33,595 bases of DNA, taken from NCBI GenBank assembly GCA_016284875.1, contig JAEEPS010000032.1:1-33595 (forward strand). Direction: 5' to 3'. Below, one piece after another: positions 1 through 6,113 of this stretch. The position numbers and the translations under genes were made by a program. The stretch's first letter is position 1; every line of letters begins with the position of its first letter. The notes beneath the pieces were generated by a model that saw only the letters and a program-made list of their open reading frames with translations, did not search any database and was not told the DNA's origin. This DNA comes from Salinivirgaceae bacterium (GTDB taxonomy: Bacteria > Bacteroidota > Bacteroidia > Bacteroidales > SZUA-534).

Positions 1-138
1 CTGATGAACATCACCATCAAGCTGAGCAAAGCCGATACAATGCAGTCGAAACTCGGGTTGCAGCAAGCTATCGATTTCTTCTTGCAACTGCCTAAATACA
101 AGAATGTTATGATAATGGCGAATGTTGACCCGATGTAG
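1..138 (+). CDS. 3' end of an unrecognised gene (partial)
   Basis: An open frame runs in from the window edge in frame 1 and ends at TAG (136-138), giving the last 45 residues of a protein. The tail is amphipathic and methionine-rich and ends in ANVDPM. I recognise no domain, and too little is visible to assign a function. It is the same strand as the next gene, from which it is separated by 132 bp of low-complexity sequence, so co-transcription is possible but not shown. Confidence 0.6.
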   Translation: MMNITIKLSKADTMQSKLGLQQAIDFFLQLPKYKNVMIMANVDPM

Positions 139-252
139 GAATTAACTGAAGGATTGAAGGACCGAATGATTGAATAATTGAAGGATTGAATGATTTAATA
201 ACTGATTAATTGAAAGCATTTTAAACCCGTTAAACCTATTAAACCCGTTCAA
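139..252. repeat. Low-complexity intergenic direct repeats
   Basis: From 139 to about 215 the sequence repeats variants of GATTGAA/GAATGATT. From about 221 to 252 it carries TTAAACCC-GTTAAACC-TATTAAACCC-GTTC in near-tandem units of about 10 bp. No gene or convincing promoter was found here. The same style of sequence, in the opposite orientation, lies just before purF (about 17021-17052), so this looks like background simple sequence of the genome and not a unique element. Confidence 0.5.
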
Positions 253-270
253 CTTTAATACAACGAGCAA

Positions 271-1362
271 ATGCGCACCATACTGACAACCATTTTAGCC
301 CTTTTCGGCTTGACCGCGATGGCCGGCGACGATGCCACGGTTGTGAAAATCGATGGCAAATTCTATTCAACGCCGATTGTCACCGCCGAAGGGAATCTTG
401 TGATTGCGTCGCATAACAAAACCATCTATCTGTTTGACAGCAAGGGGCAATTGAAAAATTCGTTTACCGCCAAGGGCTGGTTTCACGCCACGCCGCGCCA
501 GCTCACCGACGGCCAGATTGCCATTGGCTGCTACGACCGATATTTCTATTTTCTTGATAAAGACGGCAATTTTGTGAGCCGGATTAAGCCCGGCGGCAAG
601 ATTTTCACCGAGCCTGTCGAGCTGGGCAGCGTGATTGCTTTCGGCACCAGCCGCGGCCGCGTGGCGTTCTACAACCGCCTGACCGACTCGCTCTATTACG
701 CCCGAGTGCGCGGAAAAATCATCCACGGCTCGCCATTGGCTCTGAGCGACAGCAGTGTGGCCATCGGCGGCAACGGCAAGCGGCTCTGCATCATCGGTGC
801 CGACGCCAACCTGAAGGCGCAGCTTAAAACCAAAGGTTGGATTATGCACTCTAAACCCGCCAAAACATTTGACCATCAGGTGGTTATCGGCACCTACGGC
901 AAGCGGCTCTACTCTGTCGATACGCTCGGCCGAGAGCTTTGGCAGCGCAAGGTTGGCGGCCGCATTCACAGCTCAATTCTGCAAACCCCCGACAGCAATA
1001 TCGTCTTCGGTGCGTTCGACAGCTACATCTATTGCTTCGACAACCGCGGTCAACTCATTGAGCGTCAGCCGACTGGCAAAAAGGTGGTTTCGTCGCCGGC
1101 GATGGTCAACGACACAGTTTTCGCCATTGCCGGAATCGACAAGAGCATCTATCTGCTCACCACTCGCGGGCGGCTTCTGGGCAGCATCAAATGCGAAGGC
1201 AGCTTCTTCTCAACGCCCATCGCAACGCCCGACGGCACACTCTTTTGCTGCACAATGAAAGGAACTCTGTATTTTATTGATAAAAAGGCTATTGACGATA
1301 TTATCACAGGCCGCCGACCTGTGGTTGAGATTGAATCCGGGCGGTACGATTACAAATACTGA
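271..1362 (+). CDS. Secreted PQQ-like beta-propeller protein
   Basis: This is a 363-residue protein with a clear signal peptide (residues 1-18, hydrophobic core TILALFGL, cleavage after AMA). The mature part is about eight repeats of roughly 40 residues. Each begins with a G-x-x-x-S/T-P-like strand and ends with a hydrophobic IYLFD/LYSVD strand followed by a turn such as SKGQL, DKDGN or TLGRE. That is the WD40/PQQ-like propeller pattern (BamB-like or PQQ_2 repeats), giving a closed propeller exported to the periplasm or surface. No catalytic residues or lipobox are visible, so a binding or scaffold role is the safest inference. The ATG at 271 is chosen because the signal peptide starts there. 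It is convergent with the plug-protein gene, with stops only 16 bp apart. Confidence 0.8.
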   Translation: MRTILTTILALFGLTAMAGDDATVVKIDGKFYSTPIVTAEGNLVIASHNKTIYLFDSKGQLKNSFTAKGWFHATPRQLTDGQIAIGCYDRYFYFLDKDGNFVSRIKPGGKIFTEPVELGSVIAFGTSRGRVAFYNRLTDSLYYARVRGKIIHGSPLALSDSSVAIGGNGKRLCIIGADANLKAQLKTKGWIMHSKPAKTFDHQVVIGTYGKRLYSVDTLGRELWQRKVGGRIHSSILQTPDSNIVFGAFDSYIYCFDNRGQLIERQPTGKKVVSSPAMVNDTVFAIAGIDKSIYLLTTRGRLLGSIKCEGSFFSTPIATPDGTLFCCTMKGTLYFIDKKAIDDIITGRRPVVEIESGRYDYKY

Positions 1363-1376
1363 CAGCGTATTGTCAG
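1359..1376. terminator. Small hairpin between convergent genes
   Basis: CTGACA and TGTCAG form a 6-bp perfect stem with a 6-nt loop, overlapping the TGA stop of the propeller gene and sitting just beyond the stop of the leftward gene. There is no good T tract on either side, so it is at best a weak bidirectional terminator. Confidence 0.3.
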
Positions 1377-1378
1377 GC

Positions 1379-2620
1379 TTAGAGCCCTATCCAAGCGGCG
1401 CCCACAAGTTGCTCGTAATCAGCCGTTGACGGACGGAAGAAAACCAAAAACAGATAATTATTGGCTGTGGCCGAATGTGAGCCTTCAAAGCGTTCCATAT
1501 CCACTTTGCCGTCGTGGTAGGTGCGGCAGACGTAGATGTAGTCGTAAACGCCCTGTTTGAGCCGCAGGTCGCCTTCATAGCGCTTGGCGGCGAAGTTGTA
1601 GCGCATCTGGTTGTCGCTGCTGAGCTGCCAGTTGCAGAACGCGCCGCACACAAACACATCGCCGTCGAGCACGGGCTCGGTTTCGAGCGTGGGGTGCACG
1701 TAAACGTAATCGGCCGTGCGATAGTGGTCATCGGCATTGTTAACCGATTGAGCATAAACTATATACTGACCGTTCTGGTCGGTCTCAGAGAAGTAAGGCT
1801 TAAAGGCGCGGCTCTCGTCGGTGGGCGGCGTGATATGGAAATATGGCGCCACGTAATCAACTCTGTTATAATTGATTGGCGCTTGCCGCAGATAGCGAAG
1901 GTCGAGACGGCGGAACTCATTGCCGCCAGCCATCAGCAGGTTGCCGGCATAGGAATAGACCAAACGGTTGCCAACAATCTGCTTTGGTTTCAAATCGGTT
2001 CGCGATGTGTACGGGCAACCATTCTGCAAAACGCTAACATTCAATTCGTTGAAAACATCATTCACCATCAGTCCGCTGTAATCGACGCTCAACCTGACAT
2101 CTTGCGCGTGGCGCTCGCTAACGCTGCCTGCGGGTTTGGCCACTTCGGCTTCAATGCCCGTAAGTTGCTCATATACAAGGATTGACGCCTGCGCCACAAT
2201 GCTGTCGGGATGACCGGCCATAAAAACCGCCACATTGTAACGGCCCGATAGCAGCATCTGCACATCGCTGTTAGGCAGGCAGATACGGTAATTGACATAG
2301 TCGGTTGTCGTTCCCGACGATGGCGAGTAATCGGTAACCGCATTCACCGCAAAGCCGCTCAGGTATTCCGACGGCTGCAAATCGGACGGCTGGCCGTTGC
2401 GGTCGCAGTGCGTGACGCTGTATTCAAGGTCGAGAATGCGGCTCGTCAGGCAGTCGAACTCAACCACAATGCGGTCGTCGCTGTTAAGCTCGATGACCGG
2501 AAGCAACGTTTCATCGCCTTCGACATAGGCCCGCAGAGTGGCCACAACGGGTGTTTGAGCCGCAGCACCCAGCCACGCACTCATCATCAAAGCGACCGCT
2601 ATACACCTTATGCTTGTCAT
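1379..2620 (-). CDS. Type IX secretion system plug protein (DUF5103 family)
   Basis: This is a 413-residue exported protein; its signal peptide is about residues 1-21, ending GAAAQ. The sequence carries the DUF5103 landmarks in order: DLEYSVTHCDRNGQPSDLQ and SEYLSGF near residues 65-90, the DYVNYRICLPN strand, a central region with FNELNVSVLQNG, and a C-terminal module with GDVFVCGAFCNWQLS, YEGDLRLKQGVYDYIYV, FEGSHSATANNYL and VFFRP. In the family, as studied in Flavobacterium johnsoniae, the Plug protein occludes the SprA outer-membrane translocon of the type IX secretion system. Length is normal for the family. A TATTTTTG box lies 19 bp upstream. No other T9SS genes are in view, so this is a scattered component. 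Identification is by eye but the match is strong. Confidence 0.85.
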   Translation of the reverse strand: MTSIRCIAVALMMSAWLGAAAQTPVVATLRAYVEGDETLLPVIELNSDDRIVVEFDCLTSRILDLEYSVTHCDRNGQPSDLQPSEYLSGFAVNAVTDYSPSSGTTTDYVNYRICLPNSDVQMLLSGRYNVAVFMAGHPDSIVAQASILVYEQLTGIEAEVAKPAGSVSERHAQDVRLSVDYSGLMVNDVFNELNVSVLQNGCPYTSRTDLKPKQIVGNRLVYSYAGNLLMAGGNEFRRLDLRYLRQAPINYNRVDYVAPYFHITPPTDESRAFKPYFSETDQNGQYIVYAQSVNNADDHYRTADYVYVHPTLETEPVLDGDVFVCGAFCNWQLSSDNQMRYNFAAKRYEGDLRLKQGVYDYIYVCRTYHDGKVDMERFEGSHSATANNYLFLVFFRPSTADYEQLVGAAWIGL

Positions 2621-2638
2621 GTTGTTGTCAATGGTTTA

Positions 2639-2646
2639 CAAAAATA
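2639..2646 (-). promoter_or_regulatory. -7 box for the plug-protein gene
   Basis: On the minus strand this reads TATTTTTG, an exact fit to the Bacteroidota -7 consensus TAnnTTTG, 19 bp upstream of the ATG at 2620. No strong TTTG -33 element is obvious at 19-21 bp spacing. Confidence 0.55.
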
Positions 2647-2719
2647 ATCAGCCAAACGATACGGAAGAGTTTTTTTTAAGGGATTGTCCTATTTATGTGT
2701 TTCCGTCTGCTTGCGCACT

Positions 2720-2745
2720 ACTTATAAGTGTTTTTCCAGCTGGAA
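2720..2745. promoter_or_regulatory. Two adjacent perfect palindromes in the dapL upstream region
   Basis: ACTTATAAGT (2720-2729) and TTCCAGCTGGAA (2734-2745) are both perfect dyads, separated by 4 bp. They lie between the leftward plug-protein promoter and the rightward dapL control block, whose first conserved base is at 2762. Their position fits operator sites, but no regulator is identifiable. Confidence 0.35.
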
Positions 2746-2761
2746 TAATTTACGATAGTTT

Positions 2762-2867
2762 GTAATAATTACTCGTAAATTTCAATCGAAATGGCATATT
2801 TTTATGCAAAATACTAATAAAATATTGATTTTTGTGCCGTGAAAATTGAAAATTGAAAAAATTAATG
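2762..2867 (+). promoter_or_regulatory. Shared promoter block, copy A (upstream of dapL)
   Basis: This is one of three ungapped similar blocks, with the others at 7749-7854 (carA) and 16869-16974 (purF). It contains GTAATA (2762-2767), ACTCGTAA (2771-2778), TAATAAAAT (2815-2823) and a -7-like GATTTTTG (2827-2834), then a conserved G-rich triplet and an A-rich leader. The distance from the first G of GTAATA to the G of GA(T/A)TTTTG is 65 bp in all three. Predicted transcription start is near 2841, leaving a leader of about 110 nt before dapL. A short hairpin, GCATA-tttt-TATGC, lies between the two halves. The promoter role is inferred from the -7 resemblance and the fixed spacing. Confidence 0.65.
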
Positions 2868-2950
2868 ATTGCAAGTTAAGAAGGTTTACGTTTAAGTTTT
2901 CTGTTTTGCGTTCTAAACTCTAACCTTCTCAACTCTAAACTTTTACAACA

Positions 2951-4147
2951 ATGGCTTACATCAACGAAAACTTCTTGAAACTACAGCACCGCTACCTTTT
3001 TGCAGAGATTGCGAAGCGTGTGGCGGCTTACAAGGCCGAAAATCCGCAGGCCGATATTATCCGTCTGGGTATTGGCGACGTCACGCAGCCGCTGGCGCCG
3101 GCGGTGGTTGAGGCAATGCACCGCGCTGTCGACGAGTGCGCTCACGGCGAAACGTTCCGTGGCTACGGTCCCGAGCACGGCTATAACTTTCTGATTGAGG
3201 CTATTATAGCGCACGATTTTGAGCCGCGCGGTGTCCATCTTACACCCGACGAGGTATTTATCAGCGACGGCGCCAAAAGCGACACGGGCAACATCGGCGA
3301 TATTCTGTCGTCGGCCAACATCATCGGCGTCACCGACCCGGTTTACCCTGTCTATGTCGATACCAACACAATGGGCGGCCGCGATATTCGCTATATTCCT
3401 TGTAATGAAGCAAATGGCTTTACGGGCGACATTCCAACGGAAAAACTCGACGTGGTTTATCTATGCTTTCCGAACAATCCCACGGGCGCGGTCATCACGC
3501 GCGAAGGGCTGCAGCGCTGGGTTGATTACGCTTTGCGCAACGACTGCCTGATTCTGTATGACGCTGCCTACGAGGCATTTATCAGCGACGCCGCCATCCC
3601 ACATTCCATCTACGAGATTGAAGGGGCGAAACAGTGCGCCATTGAGTTCCGCAGTTTCTCGAAGACAGCCGGATTCACGGGCGTGCGCTGTGGCTATACA
3701 ATCATTCCCAACGAGTTGAAAGTTAACTCGTTGAGTGGCGAGCGTGTGGCGCTCAACGGCATTTGGGACCGCCGTCAGTGCTCGAAGTTCAATGGCGCGT
3801 CATACATCTCGCAGCGCGGTGCGGAGGCCGTTTTCAGCGCCGAGGGGCAGAAGCAGATTCGCGCCACCATCGACTACTATATGGCCAACGCACGGATAAT
3901 CCGTCAGAGCCTGCAAGGGTTTGGTCTTCAGGTGTTTGGCGGTGAGAATGCACCTTACATCTGGGTTCGCACGCCCAACGGCACCGACTCGTGGTCGTTC
4001 TTCGACCGCCTTCTGCGTGAGGCTCAAGTGGTTACAACACCTGGCGCAGGATTCGGCGCAGCCGGCGAGGGCTACATCCGCATCACGGCCTTTGGCACGC
4101 ACAAGAGCAGTATTGAGGCAATGGAAAGGGTGAAGAAGTGTTTGTGA
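2951..4147 (+). CDS. dapL: LL-diaminopimelate aminotransferase
   Basis: This is a 398-residue class I/II PLP aminotransferase that converts tetrahydrodipicolinate directly to LL-diaminopimelate using glutamate, for lysine and peptidoglycan synthesis in the cytoplasm. DapL hallmarks seen are the start MAYINENFLKLQ, IIRLGIGDVTQPLAP, TFRGYGPEHGY, VFISDGAKSDTGNI, TDPVYPVYVDTN, the PLP-pocket CFPNNPTGAV, and RSFSKTAGFTG with the Schiff-base lysine at K238. Length is close to the usual 400-410. It is monocistronic: a shared promoter block upstream and a strong hairpin terminator 30 bp downstream. The last 45 bp (4103-4147) recur at 6050-6094 with four synonymous differences, so the present 3' end may have been supplied or duplicated by an integration event. 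Confidence 0.95.
   Translation: MAYINENFLKLQHRYLFAEIAKRVAAYKAENPQADIIRLGIGDVTQPLAPAVVEAMHRAVDECAHGETFRGYGPEHGYNFLIEAIIAHDFEPRGVHLTPDEVFISDGAKSDTGNIGDILSSANIIGVTDPVYPVYVDTNTMGGRDIRYIPCNEANGFTGDIPTEKLDVVYLCFPNNPTGAVITREGLQRWVDYALRNDCLILYDAAYEAFISDAAIPHSIYEIEGAKQCAIEFRSFSKTAGFTGVRCGYTIIPNELKVNSLSGERVALNGIWDRRQCSKFNGASYISQRGAEAVFSAEGQKQIRATIDYYMANARIIRQSLQGFGLQVFGGENAPYIWVRTPNGTDSWSFFDRLLREAQVVTTPGAGFGAAGEGYIRITAFGTHKSSIEAMERVKKCL
4103..4147 (+). repeat. Direct repeat, left copy (3' end of dapL)
   Basis: These 45 bp encode KSSIEAMERVKKCL plus the stop and match 6050-6094 at 41 of 45 positions. The four differences are GAA/GAG, AGG/CGG, GTG/GTA and TGA/TAA, all synonymous. The two copies bracket the AT-rich segment 4148-6049, as expected of attachment-site-like repeats or recombination ends. 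Confidence 0.85.
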
Positions 4148-4177
4148 AACAACAAGTAACTATAATCAACTACAGAA

Positions 4178-4219
4178 AACAAGAAAAGCACGAAATGTTT
4201 GTTTCGTGCTTTTCTTGTT
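4178..4219. terminator. Strong hairpin terminator after dapL
   Basis: An 18-bp perfect stem (4178-4195 with 4202-4219) encloses a 6-nt loop. The arm reads AACAAGAAAAGCACGAAA, so the second arm supplies TTTT runs and a TTATTTT tail follows. It lies between dapL and the leftward pseudogene, whose reading frame ends at 4223, and can serve both directions. Confidence 0.85.
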
Positions 4220-4222
4220 ATT

Positions 4223-4661
4223 TTAATATTGCGGCTTTGCAGTCACAACAACCCATTTGCCGCCTTTGTCGGGGTCTTCACGTTTTATTATTCCGTTGTT
4301 TTTTAGTTTTTTAATGTTCTCTTCCACGCCTCTTCTCGTCAACCCTGTTCTGCCAACAATTTCCTCTGCGGTTACAAACGGATTATCCGTCATCATTTCT
4401 ATAATTATCTCTGTGGTTTTTAATGTTTTTTTTGTTTTTCTCCACACTTTTTTCCACAGTTTTCTCCACACTTTTGAACTTGAATATTGTCCAAACCTCG
4501 TCACCGTCGTAGCGAAATTCGGGTATGGGGCAACCTGCGTTTTTGCCGGCGGCGACAATACGCTCAATGCTGCGTCCCCACGCTTCAATCTCGCCTACCA
4601 TCAACGCCGCCCGCATTGCTAACAGAGTAATGAATGGCGGCCACGATGTGCCAATAACCAA
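4223..4661 (-). pseudogene. Truncated, frameshifted C-terminal remnant of an AlbA/AAA_4-type ATP-binding protein
   Basis: Two overlapping minus-strand frames together give the C-terminus of the ATP-binding (Schlafen AlbA_2 / RecG-like HATPase_c_4) family. Upstream, 4383-4661 encodes GEIEAWGRSIERIVAAGKN and PEFRYDGDEVWTIFKFK followed by KSVEKTVEKSVEK. Downstream, a frame ending at 4223 encodes a winged helix (FVTAEEIVGRTGLTRRGVE, then IKKLKNNGIIKR and a DKGGKWVVV end). The frames join if one A is removed from the 8-A run at about 4425-4432 (8 Ts on the plus strand). Everything N-terminal to about residue 15 of this piece, including the AlbA domain and ATP-binding core, is absent, so this is a decayed fragment within the inserted segment. 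Slippage in the A-run could restore the frame but not the missing half. Confidence 0.75.
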
Positions 4662-4812
4662 AATTGTGAGTTGCTATCAAAAATCGATTATCAATTGTAG
4701 TCGCATTGTGCAGAAAGTGCCTCATCGTGCCTATCTTTACGACAATTTTGAAAAGGTTACCAAGATAGTAAGGATTGATATTTTAACAGATTTTGATTAT
4801 AGAAAGGAACAA

Positions 4813-5859
4813 ATGATGAAGCGATTACTTGTGATTATAGTTTGTGTATTTATTCATACGAGTGTGATTTCACAAACGAACTACGATAAAATTCTGAGTT
4901 TAAAGAAATACTATTCAAAAAATTATGATTCTCTTGCGCATTCTTTCAACTATGCCGACACTTTAAATAAAATGCGGGAACAAATTGATTCGCTGGCATA
5001 TTTGATTTATCAGGAAGATTGTGAGCAATTTAACAAAACAATACTCGAAATCGATACAATTATAGCAACAATAAATAGTGCGACGGATATTTCGGTCAAA
5101 CGAGAGAACCTATTGTACTTATATACTCATAGCCTTCATTATCCTGATTTTTGTTGCGCAGTAAGACAAAACAGCAACAAACTAATCCCCATATGTTCCG
5201 ATTATAAAGACAACGATTATGTGAGAGAAGTGTTGTTAATCATAAATTTACCTAATAATCTAAAAGATAGCGTATTAAAATATGAACAAAATGATGAGTT
5301 GAGTCGTGAATTTAGAGCAAGACTCGGCGATACAATTGCTGAGAATCAGATAATTAACGAATTTACATATTTGGTTCAAAATCTCACAACTGAAACAGAA
5401 TTGGACGAATTGGATAAAATTTGCAACGAAATGATGTTTGTTGGTACAGATAAGTGTACCAGAGCATTAGTTTCTTATTTTGATTGTAATAGAATCATTG
5501 AAACAGATAAATACGCTTGGGTTTCGGATGGCAGTAATATCGTACGCACTAAAAAAGGGAAATATATCACATCGATACTTGAACATTTGTTGTCCTATTA
5601 TTGTTCATATCATCCGATGTGCTTTGAACTATCGCGAGCGAATGTAGTAAGTCATTCTGATCCTGTGCGATGGAGAACATATGGCTTTGTGCCGACTCAA
5701 TTCGAATTGGATTTATTCAGGCAAATAGAGAAATATTGCCATAACACATATGGTGTTGTATTGCATATTGATTTGCCCTTTTTGGGATTGCACGATTATG
5801 ACGATTATGCAGAAGATTGTGGGCTTGATGTAAAATCGATTATAGAAAGGTACAAATGA
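4813..5859 (+). CDS. AT-rich secreted protein of unknown function
   Basis: This is a 348-residue protein with an N-terminal signal peptide (MMKRLLVIIVCVFIHTSVIS, likely cleaved near SQ-TN). The frame is open from 4525, but the signal peptide and AGAAAGGA just upstream (4801-4808) fix the start at ATG 4813 or 4816. The mature part is mostly helical-looking and acidic, with repeated leucine/isoleucine spacing reminiscent of helical repeats. It has a moderately Cys-rich C-terminal half (HPMCFELSRANVVSH, RWRTYGFVPTQFELDLF, YDDYAEDCGLD). I recognise no family. Codon use is markedly AT-richer than dapL or carAB, and the gene lies inside the segment bracketed by the dapL 3'-end repeats, so it is probably acquired cargo. 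Its own promoter is not clear. Confidence 0.7.
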   Translation: MMKRLLVIIVCVFIHTSVISQTNYDKILSLKKYYSKNYDSLAHSFNYADTLNKMREQIDSLAYLIYQEDCEQFNKTILEIDTIIATINSATDISVKRENLLYLYTHSLHYPDFCCAVRQNSNKLIPICSDYKDNDYVREVLLIINLPNNLKDSVLKYEQNDELSREFRARLGDTIAENQIINEFTYLVQNLTTETELDELDKICNEMMFVGTDKCTRALVSYFDCNRIIETDKYAWVSDGSNIVRTKKGKYITSILEHLLSYYCSYHPMCFELSRANVVSHSDPVRWRTYGFVPTQFELDLFRQIEKYCHNTYGVVLHIDLPFLGLHDYDDYAEDCGLDVKSIIERYK

Positions 5860-6049
5860 TAATTTAACCTGGTTCTTTAACCCGAAACTAAAAACAAAGA
5901 GAAATCCTGTGTCAAGCGGCCTTGTAGGGGCAGCAGATGGACGCCGCGAGTTGGCGTTCGGAAATAAAGATCACAATCCGTTCTGATTCAGTGTTCCCGA
6001 TTCCTATCGGGACAGTGTAGTCTGTGCGAGAAAAAAACGCGTCATTAGT
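5860..6049. other. Non-coding end of the inserted segment
   Basis: These 190 bp follow the orphan secreted gene and hold no convincing gene. A hairpin with a 7-bp stem (TCCCGAT/ATCGGGA, 5995-6012, 4-nt loop) is present without a T tract and could be a weak terminator. The segment ends where the second dapL 3'-end copy begins at 6050. Confidence 0.4.
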
Positions 6050-6094
6050 AAGAGCAGTATTGAGGCAATGGAGCGGGTAAAGAAGTGTTTGTAA
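6050..6094 (+). repeat. dapL': Direct repeat, right copy (orphan dapL 3' end)
   Basis: This sequence encodes the same KSSIEAMERVKKCL-stop peptide as the dapL C-terminus but with four synonymous changes relative to 4103-4147. No dapL reading frame precedes it: similarity stops abruptly at 6049, where the preceding codons read ISK-like and are unrelated. It is a gene fragment left at the right border of the inserted segment, 20 bp before the stop of the leftward ATPase gene. Confidence 0.85.
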
Positions 6095-6113
6095 AGCAAA
6101 CATTTACGGTATT

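Noticed and set aside
3709..3733. 9-bp perfect inverted repeat CAACGAGTT/AACTCGTTG inside dapL
   Set aside because: It is within conserved coding sequence (NELKVNSL), and nothing suggests a regulatory role; codon-level coincidence is adequate.
5912..6103. 63-codon minus-strand frame overlapping the orphan dapL 3' end
   Set aside because: It reads antisense through the dapL fragment and the insert border; composition is not protein-like and it has no start context.
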